Positions 43,633-52,116 of a stretch of 64,000 nt of DNA are shown in pieces. The stretch comes from Caulobacteraceae bacterium UBA3198. GTDB taxonomy: Bacteria; Pseudomonadota; Alphaproteobacteria; Caulobacterales; Caulobacteraceae. The stretch is taken from NCBI GenBank assembly GCA_002363865.1, contig DEWY01000005.1:1-64000 (forward strand), in the 5' to 3' direction. Under the pieces are notes generated by a model, which saw only the letters and a list, made by a program, of their open reading frames with translations, had not been told where the DNA came from and searched no databases. Every line of letters begins with the position of its first letter. Position 1 is the first letter of the stretch. The translations under genes were made by a program, and so were the position numbers.

Positions 43633-44796
43633 ATGCCCTCGCTGCCCTTGCGTCTGGGCCTGTTCTATTCGGCCATCTTCGTGGGCACCGGCGCCAGCGC
43701 GCCCTACATCCCCATCTGGTTCGCCCGGCATGGCCTGTCAGGCGCGGAGATCGGCCTGATCCTGTCGGCGCCGATGATGGCCCGGATGATCACGGCGCCG
43801 GCCATCGGGGTTTGGGCCGACAGTTTCGCTCTGCGCCGCACGCCGTTGATCCTGATGGCCGCCCTGGCCACCGTGGCCTACATCCTGCTGGCTGCGCCGT
43901 TCGGGTTCTGGTGGTGGTTCGCCGTCTGGTTCGTCGCCGCCTCGGCCATCTCCACCGTCTCACCTCTGACCGACGTGATCGTGCTGGCCCGGGCCCGGCG
44001 GGACGGGTTCAACTATGGCTGGCCGCGCGGCATCGGCTCGGCGGCCTTCATCCTGGCCAATGTGGTGATGGGGGTGCTGCTGGTGCAGGGCCCTGCCGAT
44101 CTGGTGCTGATCTGGATCGTCGTGGCCGCTCTTCTGACGGCTACCGGCGCCCGCTTCCTGCTGCCGGCTGATCCGGTGCGGGAGGAGGGGGGACGAGCGG
44201 CCCTGTCGGAAAGCCTGGCGGGCCTCGGCTCGCTGGTGCGGGACGGGGGCTTCATGCTTGCCGTGGTCTCGGTGGGCCTGATCCAGTCGGCGCACGCCTT
44301 CTATTACGGCTTCTCAGCCCTGGTCTGGAAGGCGCAAGGCATTCCAGAGAGTCTGACCGGCGTGCTCTGGGGCTTCGGGGTCGCCGTGGAGATCGGCTTC
44401 CTGTGGTTCATGGAGCCCTGGCGGCGCGCCATCGGGCCGCGGCGGCTGCTGGTGATCGGCGGGGCGGCGGCGGTGGTGCGATGGGGGACGCTGGCCCTAT
44501 CGCCGCCGCTCTGGCTGCTGTTTCCCATCCAGGCCCTGCACGCCCTGAGCTTTGCGGCCACCTTCATGGCCTCTCTCCAGCTGGTGGAGCGCCTGTCGAC
44601 CCCGGCCAACGCCTCATCGGCCCAGACCATGAACTCGGCCTTTTCCGGCGGTCTGCTGATCGGCCTGGCCACCATCGTCTCAGGCGGCCTCTATGACGCG
44701 GTGGGGGCCTATGGCTATTTCGCCATGGCCGGCATGTCGGCGCTCGGCCTGGCCGGGGCGCTCAGGCTGTATGGGGTTCGGCGACTGGACGGGTGA
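43633..44796 (+). CDS. MFS transporter of the LacY-like/HcaT type
   Basis: A 387-residue, 12-helix MFS protein. The first helix YSAIFVGTGASAPYIPIWF and a motif-A-like APAIGVWADSF resemble the MFS_1-like group (phenylpropionate transporter HcaT and nucleoside/sugar porters). Each half ends with Arg-rich loops. The substrate is not evident. Its 3' end overlaps the convergent pyroglutamyl-peptidase gene by 35 bases. Confidence 0.85.
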   Translation: MPSLPLRLGLFYSAIFVGTGASAPYIPIWFARHGLSGAEIGLILSAPMMARMITAPAIGVWADSFALRRTPLILMAALATVAYILLAAPFGFWWWFAVWFVAASAISTVSPLTDVIVLARARRDGFNYGWPRGIGSAAFILANVVMGVLLVQGPADLVLIWIVVAALLTATGARFLLPADPVREEGGRAALSESLAGLGSLVRDGGFMLAVVSVGLIQSAHAFYYGFSALVWKAQGIPESLTGVLWGFGVAVEIGFLWFMEPWRRAIGPRRLLVIGGAAAVVRWGTLALSPPLWLLFPIQALHALSFAATFMASLQLVERLSTPANASSAQTMNSAFSGGLLIGLATIVSGGLYDAVGAYGYFAMAGMSALGLAGALRLYGVRRLDG

Positions 44797-45391
44797 GTTC
44801 GATACAGAAGGCGCTCGCCGCCGCGATGACCGCCTGCTGGATCTGGGCCAGCTCGAAGGCGGCGGCCTCAGCGCACTCCCGGGCCTGGGGCACGTGCAGG
44901 AAGCCGACGCGGGGCGCGGCCTTGGCGTGCAGCAGCCGGTAGAGGGTGAAGTTGCACAGATAGTCCCCGGCGTCCTCGGACAGGGCGACGGGCAGGCCCT
45001 CGGCCTCCAGAGCCGAGGCCATGGCCTGGCAGGGCGCGGTGGCGGCGATCAGGTCCTCGCCCGTATCGGCCACGAGGGGCGAACCCCAGACCCGGCCGGC
45101 CTGGTCGGGGCGCTCGCGGCTGGCGCAATTGCGGCCCAGGGTTTCGACGCGAAAGGCCTGCGCCTCCACCGCTACGCCCACCACCAGCACGCCGTCGACT
45201 GGCCTGCTCTGCACCTGCCGCAGGATGGTCTCGGCAGACCCCTGCCACTGAACCGGTAGGGTCAGATAGTCGACCTGCGCGCCCTCCGGCGCCCAGGACT
45301 CCCGGGCCAGGGTGGCGATGACGGCGGCCGACGGATTGAGCGGGGCGGCCGGAAAGCTGCCGAAACCGGCGAGGAGTAGGCGAGGGGTCAT
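44762..45391 (-). CDS. pcp: Pyroglutamyl-peptidase I (C15)
   Basis: A 209-residue cysteine peptidase that removes N-terminal pyroglutamate. The N-terminus LLAGFGSFPAAPLNPSA is the family signature (GFgPF..NPs). The catalytic Cys is in GDYLCNFTLY, the catalytic His in GFLHVPQ, and a Glu in GVAVEAQAF. The start at 45391 is set by the signature at the N-terminus. It overlaps the end of the convergent MFS gene. Function is cytoplasmic peptide turnover. Confidence 0.9.
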   Translation of the reverse strand: MTPRLLLAGFGSFPAAPLNPSAAVIATLARESWAPEGAQVDYLTLPVQWQGSAETILRQVQSRPVDGVLVVGVAVEAQAFRVETLGRNCASRERPDQAGRVWGSPLVADTGEDLIAATAPCQAMASALEAEGLPVALSEDAGDYLCNFTLYRLLHAKAAPRVGFLHVPQARECAEAAAFELAQIQQAVIAAASAFCIELTRPVAEPHTA

Positions 45392-45470
45392 GGGGCCAAT
45401 ATAGCCCACGCGGCCTTGAATGCCCCAGGGGCGCCCGACGAAACTGGCGAAAACAGCGGAGATGAAGACC

Positions 45471-46487
45471 ATGCGCGCACTGCAAGCCGCCGACCCCTGG
45501 GGCGTGGACCATCTGACCATCATCCAGGCGCCCGAGCCCAGGCCCGGCCCCGGCGAGGTGCTGGTGCGGATGAAGGCGGTGTCCCTGAACTACCGCGATC
45601 TCCTGATGATCAACGGCATGTACAGCCGCGGCTCGGCCACCGGGGGCTCCGTGACCCCGTTCTCGGACGGCTGCGGGATGATCGAGGCGGTCGGCGAGGG
45701 GGTGACCCGGGTCAAGGTGGGCGACCGGGTGGCGACCCTGTTCTTCCAGGGCTGGCTGTCGGGGCCGCCGACCCTGGAAAAGGCCATGACAGCGCTGGGC
45801 TCGCCGATCCCCGGCGCGGGCCGCGAGCTGGCGGTGTTCAGCCAGGAGGGCGTGTCCAAGGTTCCGGACTTCCTCACCGACCAGCAGGTGGCGACCCTGC
45901 CGTGCGCGGCGCTCACCGCCTGGCGGGCCCTGTTCGAGGACGCCGATCTGTCGCCGGGCGACACCGTCGTGCTGCAGGGCACCGGCGGGGTGTCGATCTT
46001 CGGCCTGCAGTTCGCCAAGGCCGCGGGCCTGCGCGCCCTGATCACCTCGTCCTCCGACGAGAAGCTGGCCCGGGCGAAGGCGCTGGGCGCCGATCATCTG
46101 GTGAACTACCGCCAGACCCCGGAATGGTCCAAGCCCGTGCGCGAGGCGACCGGCGGGGTGGGCGCGGACTTCATCATGGAGGTGGGCGGCCAGGGCACCA
46201 TCGACCAGAGCCTGAAAGCCATCCGCATCGGTGGCCACATCGCCATCATCGGCGTGGTCGCCCAGGGCGGCGCCGGGATCAATCCGGCCGTGCTGATCGG
46301 CAATGCGGCGAAGATGCAGGGCGTCTTCGTCGGCTCCCGCGACATGTTCGAGGCCATGTGCAAGGCCATCGAACTGCACCAGATCCAGCCGGTGGTGGAC
46401 AAGGTCTTCCCCTGGACGGAGGCCAAGGCGGCGTTTGCCGCCATGGCCGGCGGCGAGCACTTCGGCAAGATCGTCCTGGAGTTCTAA
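45471..46487 (+). CDS. Zinc-type alcohol dehydrogenase / quinone oxidoreductase family protein
   Basis: A 338-residue medium-chain dehydrogenase. The N-terminal GroES-like domain has NYRDLLMINGMY and DGCGMIEAVGEGV, and the Rossmann fold has VVLQGTGGVSIFGLQFAKA. The catalytic-zinc Cys/His set of true alcohol dehydrogenases is not obvious, which favours an NADPH-dependent quinone- or enoyl-reductase-like enzyme. The start at 45471 has GGAG about 9 bases upstream; 45462 (MKTMRAL) is the alternative. A strong hairpin follows the stop. Confidence 0.87.
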   Translation: MRALQAADPWGVDHLTIIQAPEPRPGPGEVLVRMKAVSLNYRDLLMINGMYSRGSATGGSVTPFSDGCGMIEAVGEGVTRVKVGDRVATLFFQGWLSGPPTLEKAMTALGSPIPGAGRELAVFSQEGVSKVPDFLTDQQVATLPCAALTAWRALFEDADLSPGDTVVLQGTGGVSIFGLQFAKAAGLRALITSSSDEKLARAKALGADHLVNYRQTPEWSKPVREATGGVGADFIMEVGGQGTIDQSLKAIRIGGHIAIIGVVAQGGAGINPAVLIGNAAKMQGVFVGSRDMFEAMCKAIELHQIQPVVDKVFPWTEAKAAFAAMAGGEHFGKIVLEF

Positions 46488-46496
46488 GGCATGGGT

Positions 46497-46520
46497 GCGG
46501 CCGGCGCTGAGGCCGGCCGC
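46497..46520. terminator. Bidirectional hairpin terminator
   Basis: A perfect 9-bp stem GCGGCCGGC / GCCGGCCGC with a 6-base loop sits between the convergent dehydrogenase and TonB-receptor genes. No T-run is seen on either side. Confidence 0.6.
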
Positions 46521-46528
46521 TCGTCTCT

Positions 46529-49021
46529 TCAGAAGATCAACTTGCGCACGGTCAGGCGCAACGTGCGGCCGACGGGGTCGAGCAGGTCGGGCTGATAGGT
46601 GATGGGGATGGCGCCGTCGCTGGTGCGCACCTCCTGGCGGCTGTCGAAGATGTTGTCGATCGACAGGGTCGCCCGGGCGCCGCGCATCCAGGGATAGTCC
46701 CTCGCCCAACGCTGGCGGCCGGGATCGGCGAACAGCCGCAGATTGACCGTGGCGAAGTCAGAGAACTTCAGGTCATCCCCGGTCACGCCGCCATCGATCC
46801 GCGTGGCGCTCTGCCAGTTGGCCTCCATGGCCACGCCGAGGCCAGACTTGGAGTAGTTGGTCTGCAGCTGGATCTGGTGGCGGGGAGAGCCACCGCCGGA
46901 GCCGAGGGCCGCGCCGTCCAGCAGATCAAGCTTGGGCAGGCCAGGGGCGATCTGCACCTCATCACGCAGGGCCAGCGTGTGATAAAGCCCGACCTGGAAG
47001 ACGCCGCTGCGAGGCCCGCCGCCGCCGAAGCCGCCAAAGCCGCCACCGCCGGGACCACCGGGGCCTCGCCCGGCCATGGGCGGGCCGCCGCCGGGGGCGG
47101 CTGAGGGGGGCGGACCCTCGCCAGGGGGCGGCCCGTCGGGCGGACCTTCGCCCGCTGGCCGGCCTTCTGTCGTCCTCTGCGCGCCGCCCTCGGCGGGCGC
47201 CTGCGCCTGGGTAGCGGGAGCCGCGGCTGGGCGGGCAGCTTCGAACCGACGGCGCATCTCGGCCCGCTCATCGGCCGTGGGTTCAGAGCCGATCTGGCGG
47301 GAATAGGTCAGGCCCCATCGCACCTCGTCCCGCGCCTGAAGCGCGAAGTTGACCGGCCGCGCATCGATGGCGGTCAGCGCCCCCGACGCGTCGCGGGTGA
47401 AGCGGTCGGGGAAGGCCGCCTCCACCTGGGTCGAGGCCGAGGGGAAGGCGACGATGGCGTCGTGGGTGCGGCTGGAGACATAGTTGGCCTGGACTCGCAG
47501 ATTGACGTCGTCCAGGGGCTGCCAGGTGGCGCCGAGCTTGAAGACGTCCTTCTGGCCGGCGTCCAGGGTCGCCCGGCCCCCGGTGGTGCGGGCGACCTCG
47601 GCGGTCTCGCCGCGGGTCAGGTCGAAGACCCGAACCCCGGTGGTGACCGTCACGGGGTCCCCCAGCTGGTTCATGGTCGGCGCCTCGCCGCTGCGGCTGA
47701 AGGAGCCCAGCAGGCGCAGGTCTGAGGTCGGCCGCCAGTTCAGGCCATAGCCCCAGGTCTCCAGGGCGCCGAAGTCGGAGACGTGCTCGACGCCCAGGTT
47801 CAGATTGGCCGACAGCCGGCCGAGATGCTCGCCGAGCCCTTCGCCGTCCCGGGTCAGCGGAATGTCGAAATTGCCGCGCAGCTCGCCCACGGTCCGCGAC
47901 AGATCGCTGGCCTGAAAGGCGCCCAGGCGGACTGCCTCGCTCTCCAGTTCGGTGGCCGAGGCCCGTGCGGTGAGCGCGGTGCTGATCTGGCCGGCGGGCA
48001 ATTCCCCGAAGGACCGGTTCAGCACCAGGTCGGCCTGGGCTGAGGTGGTCACCGTGCGGGCGGTGTCGAGAAACGCCAGTCCGCCCGAGGCCCGCTCGGT
48101 GTCGGTCTCGACCTCGCCGCGCTCGATCTCGCCGGTGGTCGACCACTGCCAGCCGGCCAGGGCGCCATTGGCCGAGGCCGCCAGGCGGGCGGTCTGCCGC
48201 TCAGTGTTGCGCAGCTGAGCCTCAGGGCCGAAGGGCGACAGGCCCTGGCGGGATTCGCTCTCGCTGGCCTCGAACAGGCCGTTGACCGAGACGGAGACGC
48301 CATTCTCCAGCGGCTTGGCGTAGACGGCGTTCAGAGCCACATCGCTGGAGCTGGGCTGCAGCGAGCGGAAGGCGCCTTCGCCGCCGGTGATGCTCCGGTC
48401 GCTCTCCTCGATTCCGCCGGTCCAGTTGGCCTTGGCGTCGACCGTCAGGCGCCGGCCCTGCAGGATGTCCAGCCGGGCGCCGTGGACGCCCAGGGTCTCG
48501 CCGCCGCCGGCCTGGGTGGGCGTCTTGACTGACCCCTCGGCGAGGGTGACGCGGAACCGGGGCCGCAGCACCATGTTCACCACCTTCTGCTCGGCCGGAT
48601 AGCCGTACTTCAGGGACAGCTCCTCGGGCAGGATCTCCACCCGGGCGATGGCCTCGGTGGGCAGGTCGCGAATCTCGGAGAAGCCCGAGATGCGGCCGCC
48701 ATTGATCAGGATGACCGGCCGCCCGCCGCCCTGGCCGCTGCCGATCTGGGGCGAAAGCGCCTCCAGCAGCTCGGTGACGCTGGCCGCCCCATAGGCGCGG
48801 ATTTCCTGGGGCGAGAGGGTGAGTTCCGGGGTGATATCGCCGATCACCGAGCCAGCCGGCCGCGCGCCGCTGACCACCAGTTCCTGCACCTCGACATCGC
48901 CGTAGTCGTAGTCGTCCACCTCCTGGGCGAGGGCGGCGGAGGACAGGCTGGCGAGGGCCGCGCCGGCCAGCAGGCTGGCGCGCAGACGGGCGGGGGGACG
49001 ACGACGGGGAGGCAGACGCAA
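46529..49021 (-). CDS. TonB-dependent receptor with Gly/Pro-rich insert
   Basis: An 830-residue receptor with a signal peptide ending near SSAALAQ. A short plug contains VQELVVSGARP, VILINGGRI and IARVEILPEELSLKYGYPAEQKVV in place of the usual AAYGSDA repeat. A barrel follows. Residues about 588-672 are a low-complexity insert of Pro, Gly, Ala and Glu (GEGPPDGPPPGEGPP, then GGFGGFGGGG), placed between two barrel strands and so predicted to be an outer loop. The end, TLRLTVRKLIF, fits a terminal strand. No transport partner gene is adjacent; the ligand is unknown. It resembles receptor-like proteins with a truncated plug that are common in Caulobacterales. Confidence 0.88.
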   Translation of the reverse strand: MRLPPRRRPPARLRASLLAGAALASLSSAALAQEVDDYDYGDVEVQELVVSGARPAGSVIGDITPELTLSPQEIRAYGAASVTELLEALSPQIGSGQGGGRPVILINGGRISGFSEIRDLPTEAIARVEILPEELSLKYGYPAEQKVVNMVLRPRFRVTLAEGSVKTPTQAGGGETLGVHGARLDILQGRRLTVDAKANWTGGIEESDRSITGGEGAFRSLQPSSSDVALNAVYAKPLENGVSVSVNGLFEASESESRQGLSPFGPEAQLRNTERQTARLAASANGALAGWQWSTTGEIERGEVETDTERASGGLAFLDTARTVTTSAQADLVLNRSFGELPAGQISTALTARASATELESEAVRLGAFQASDLSRTVGELRGNFDIPLTRDGEGLGEHLGRLSANLNLGVEHVSDFGALETWGYGLNWRPTSDLRLLGSFSRSGEAPTMNQLGDPVTVTTGVRVFDLTRGETAEVARTTGGRATLDAGQKDVFKLGATWQPLDDVNLRVQANYVSSRTHDAIVAFPSASTQVEAAFPDRFTRDASGALTAIDARPVNFALQARDEVRWGLTYSRQIGSEPTADERAEMRRRFEAARPAAAPATQAQAPAEGGAQRTTEGRPAGEGPPDGPPPGEGPPPSAAPGGGPPMAGRGPGGPGGGGFGGFGGGGPRSGVFQVGLYHTLALRDEVQIAPGLPKLDLLDGAALGSGGGSPRHQIQLQTNYSKSGLGVAMEANWQSATRIDGGVTGDDLKFSDFATVNLRLFADPGRQRWARDYPWMRGARATLSIDNIFDSRQEVRTSDGAIPITYQPDLLDPVGRTLRLTVRKLIF

Positions 49022-49196
49022 AGCACTTAAATCCTGATGCTGACCCGGGCGGCGGGGAGACCGCCCATGAAGCTGTCACGCACGACCCCGCCATATCCGT
49101 CGCGATCACGGCGCAAGCGAGGCGGTGGCTGGTCGTTGACGCCCGGTGCGGGCATGCCACCATCGCGTCATGAACCCTCATGACGGAGGCAGGGCG

Positions 49197-49664
49197 ATGA
49201 CCATGACCGGCGGATGCCAGTGCGGGGCCGTGCGGTTCCGGGTGGACGGTGAGCTGGGCGAGGCCTCCATCTGCCATTGCCGCATGTGTCAGAAAGCGAT
49301 GGGCGGCCTGTTTGGCCCGTTCGTGGGCGCCCCGTTCGAGGCCCTGGTCTGGACCCGTGGCGAGCCCAAGCGCTTCCAGAGCTCAAACCAGGTCCGCCGC
49401 GGCTTCTGTAGCGACTGCGGCACGCCGCTGACCTTCGAATATGGCGACCGCCATGTCAGCCTGGCCGTCGGCGCCCTTGATCAACCGGCCGAGGCCCGGT
49501 TCACCGAGCAACTGGCCTCGCCCGCGCAGGTCGCTGAGTTCGGCGACCTTGCGAACCTGCCCGTCCACCCCGTGGAGGAGCCCAAGGCGGCGGTCTACCT
49601 GGCGGGCATCGTGTCCTACCAGCACCCCGACCACGACACGGAGGCGTGGGAGGTCAGGGGCTGA
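49197..49664 (+). CDS. GFA-family protein (second copy)
   Basis: A 155-residue member of the GFA/CENP-V fold with CQC at 7-9, CHCRMC and CSDCG as the zinc-site cysteines. It is longer than the copy at 219-635 and not closely similar to it. The start at 49197 is chosen because GGAGG and AGGG precede it and the CxC motif must lie near the N-terminus; in-frame ATGs further up at 49146 and 49170 are possible. Substrate unknown. Confidence 0.85.
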   Translation: MTMTGGCQCGAVRFRVDGELGEASICHCRMCQKAMGGLFGPFVGAPFEALVWTRGEPKRFQSSNQVRRGFCSDCGTPLTFEYGDRHVSLAVGALDQPAEARFTEQLASPAQVAEFGDLANLPVHPVEEPKAAVYLAGIVSYQHPDHDTEAWEVRG

Positions 49665-49674
49665 AGCCGCCGGA

Positions 49675-51093
49675 TCAGGAGGCCGTGACGGTCGGACCCG
49701 CCAAGGCCGTCTCGCGCCAGCACCCTTGCGCCCAGTGTGAGACCTTGGTCAGCAGTTCGACCATGTTGATCGGCTTGGCGACGCAATCGTCCATTCCCGC
49801 CTCGACATAGGTCTGGATCTGGTCGGGCAGGGTGTTGGCGGTCAGGGCGATGATGGGGGTGGAGGCCGCAGCCCCCTCCAGCGCCCGGATCATCCGCGTC
49901 GCCGTGACCCCGTCCATCACCGGCATCTGAATGTCCATCAGGATGACGTCCCAATCCCCGGACTTCGCCGCCTCGACGCCCGCGCGGCCATCAACCGCCG
50001 TCTCGCAGATGAACCCCGTAGTGGCGAACATGGCCTGGACCAGGGTGCGGTTGCTCTCGTTGTCGTCCACATAGAGGGCGCGCAGCCTGGCCTCACCGTC
50101 AGGGGACGGTCGCTCATCGACGCCGCCTTCACGGACGTCGGCGAAGGCCGACGGGGGCGGCAAGGGTTGGGCTGGTTGTCCCAGGGGGGCGGCGATCATC
50201 TGATTGACCACCTCCAGCAGGCCGAGGCCGGCGGCGTGGATTCGCAGGGCCTGATCCGTCGCGGCCTCTGGCAGGGGGGCGTCCGCCAGCAGCCGGGAGA
50301 AGCCGATCACGGCGTTCAGGGGCGTGCGGAGCTCATGGGACATCTCGGTCAGGAACTGCTGCCGGGCCTCGGCCATGCTGGCCTTCTGTTCGGCCGCACT
50401 CCTGGCCATTTCAGCCTCCACCCGAGGCGTCACATCCTGTTCGTCCAGCAGAATGCAGGTGCGGCCTGTGACCGAGTCTGGCACGGGCCGGGCGCCCATG
50501 TGGTGCCGGCGCGGACCTGCGCGGGTGGTCACCGCGCGCAGCCCTGAAACCGCGCCCTCGGCGGCGGCGGCCAACATGGCCTGGCCCTCCGCCTGAGCAG
50601 CGAACCGGCCGGTGAAGTCGCCTTCCATCTCGCCATAGGCGCCGAAGGCGGCAGGATTGGAAAAGAGCCTGGTTCCGTCGATGTCGAACAGACTGATCAG
50701 GGTGGAGGCGTGGCGCAGGGCCTCGGCGGCGCGCCGTTCCTCCGCAGGCACGTCTTCAAGTGTGGCTTCAAACAGCAGCAGCGCCTGGCCGTCATCATCG
50801 ACGAACCTCGATACGACCGCCTGGGCCGTGACCGGCTGGCCGTGCGGAAAGAACGCCCATCGCTCGCGCACCGTCTGGCCCTGGGCGGTCTGCTCCACAA
50901 GCCGTTGGATACGGGTCTTCATGGCCGGCGATTGGGCCGAGAAATCGCGGTCGGCCAGGGCCGATAGGCTCTCCGCCCCCCACAGGGAGAGGGCGGCCGG
51001 ATTGGCGTAGGGCTTCTGTCCGGTCTGCGGATCATACAACCAGACAGGCCGCTGCAACCGGTCCCATCCCGCGCCGAACCGATGTGGAGCCAT
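49675..51093 (-). CDS. PAS-HisKA-REC signalling protein lacking the kinase ATPase domain
   Basis: A 472-residue cytoplasmic protein. Two PAS-like regions (about 8-112 and 125-222) lead into a HisKA dimerisation helix with His253 in MSHELRTPLNAVIGFS. The expected HATPase domain (N, G1, G2 boxes, some 110 residues) is absent: after a 40-residue Pro-rich linker the chain continues straight into a complete receiver domain (335-455) with acidic pair Asp343-Asp344, phospho-site Asp387 in LMDIQMPVMDG, and Lys in VAKP. The frame is continuous, so this is not a simple frameshift. It may be a phosphorelay or dominant-negative partner of another kinase. Confidence 0.88.
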   Translation of the reverse strand: MAPHRFGAGWDRLQRPVWLYDPQTGQKPYANPAALSLWGAESLSALADRDFSAQSPAMKTRIQRLVEQTAQGQTVRERWAFFPHGQPVTAQAVVSRFVDDDGQALLLFEATLEDVPAEERRAAEALRHASTLISLFDIDGTRLFSNPAAFGAYGEMEGDFTGRFAAQAEGQAMLAAAAEGAVSGLRAVTTRAGPRRHHMGARPVPDSVTGRTCILLDEQDVTPRVEAEMARSAAEQKASMAEARQQFLTEMSHELRTPLNAVIGFSRLLADAPLPEAATDQALRIHAAGLGLLEVVNQMIAAPLGQPAQPLPPPSAFADVREGGVDERPSPDGEARLRALYVDDNESNRTLVQAMFATTGFICETAVDGRAGVEAAKSGDWDVILMDIQMPVMDGVTATRMIRALEGAAASTPIIALTANTLPDQIQTYVEAGMDDCVAKPINMVELLTKVSHWAQGCWRETALAGPTVTAS

Positions 51094-51276
51094 GTCTGGG
51101 GTGTCCGTTGATCAACAGTCAGTCTGACCCTGGTGCCGCCAGCCTAAATTTCTGGTGAAGCCGCCCTGTCGCGCGACGATGGCGCGCAGGTGGGAGGCGA
51201 CCGGCGATGGCGCCGAACAGCTTGCCCGCTCATCGGGGCGCATCTATCTTACTTGCATCTTACTGAGGGTCGTTTG

Positions 51277-51543
51277 ATGGCGAAGCCGCTGACCACCGTG
51301 CTGTCCACCAAGGGGCAGGTCATTTTGCCCAAGGCCCTGCGTGACCGCCGTAACTGGACGCCAGGGGTCTGCCTGCAGGTCGAGGAGACGGAGGATGGGC
51401 TGCTGCTCCGGCGCGCGCCGCTGTTCGAACCGACGACCCTGGACGACGCCTTCGCCGTCTTGAAACGACCTGGCGTAGCGGTCTCGCTCGAGGAGATGGA
51501 TCAGGCCGTGCTTGCGGAGGCCGCCCGACGTGCTGGCGATTGA
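51277..51543 (+). CDS. vapB: AbrB/MazE-type antitoxin (VapB-like)
   Basis: An 88-residue protein whose N-terminus TVLSTKGQVILPKALRDRRNW is a swapped-hairpin AbrB DNA-binding fold. The C-terminal half would wrap the PIN toxin encoded next. The toxin start lies 14 bases inside this gene. Just upstream, the near-repeats CATCTATCTTACT and CATCTTACT (51241-51264) could be the operator for autorepression. The pair is a type II toxin-antitoxin module. Confidence 0.88.
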   Translation: MAKPLTTVLSTKGQVILPKALRDRRNWTPGVCLQVEETEDGLLLRRAPLFEPTTLDDAFAVLKRPGVAVSLEEMDQAVLAEAARRAGD

Positions 51544-51919
51544 CACCAATGTCGTCGTGCGCCTGCTCGTTGGCGACCATCCTGACCAGTCGGCCAGGGC
51601 GCGGGCGCTGATCGAACGCCACAAGGTCCTTGCGCCGACGACGGTGGTTCTCGAGAGCGAGTGGGTGCTGCGCGGCGCCTATGGCCTGGCAAAGGCCGAT
51701 GTGCTGGCCGCCCTGCGGGCTTTCGCCGGCTTGCCGAATGTCACCCTCCAGGAGCCCGATCGGGTGGCCGCCGCGCTGAAATGGGCGGACGGCGGGATGG
51801 ATTTCGCCGACGCCCTGCATCTGGCCGCCGCCGCCGACTGCGAAGCCTTCGTCACCTTCGATCAGAAGATGGCCAAGGCCAGCGAGGGGCTGGACACGCC
51901 GGCGGTCCGCGAGCCTTGA
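51530..51919 (+). CDS. vapC: PIN-domain toxin (VapC-like)
   Basis: A 129-residue PIN-domain ribonuclease. Acidic residues of the active site are seen in LAIDTNVVVR, VLESEW, MDFADALHLA and VTFDQK. The GTG at 51530 is preferred as start because GGAGG (51516-51520) precedes it and the protein then begins MLAIDTN, as VapC does; a TTG at 51512 is less likely. It overlaps the antitoxin by 14 bases. VapC toxins cleave tRNA or rRNA. Confidence 0.88.
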   Translation: MLAIDTNVVVRLLVGDHPDQSARARALIERHKVLAPTTVVLESEWVLRGAYGLAKADVLAALRAFAGLPNVTLQEPDRVAAALKWADGGMDFADALHLAAAADCEAFVTFDQKMAKASEGLDTPAVREP

Positions 51920-51930
51920 ACGTGGCCTGA

Positions 51931-51948
51931 ACCGAAAGAGGGCCGGGC
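51931..51948. repeat. Left copy of an 18-bp near-repeat flanking the HNH module
   Basis: ACCGAAAGAGGGCCGGGC matches 16 of 18 bases of the sequence at 53430-53447, which is part of the cysNC terminator. Here the other arm of the hairpin is missing, so it looks like a partial copy of that terminator. The two copies bracket the HNH nuclease and acidic protein genes. Confidence 0.45.
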
Positions 51949-51999
51949 ACAGTTGGCCAAGCGGAAATCTGCGGGCTTCCAAAGGTTCGTGTTTTGTTC

Positions 52000-52028
52000 T
52001 TGACGGCGCCAGTTTCTTTGGCAGAATT
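52000..52028 (+). promoter_or_regulatory. Predicted sigma-70-type promoter of the HNH gene
   Basis: TTGACG (52000-52005), a 17-base spacer and AGAATT (52023-52028) form a good housekeeping-type promoter 88 bases before the HNH start codon. The surrounding 51960-52110 stretch is AT-richer than the rest of the window. Confidence 0.5.
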
Positions 52029-52116
52029 TCGCTAGCGTGAGTTTTTGCGCCAGAGGCACCCGCGGCCAAGCTGCAGCTCACGTACCAGCAATGACAATTT
52101 AGGAAAAGGAGCAGGC

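Noticed and set aside
49675..51093. Frameshift as the cause of the missing HATPase domain
   Set aside because: The frame is continuous from PAS through HisKA to REC, and only about 40 linker residues separate HisKA from REC, so there is no hidden domain in another frame.
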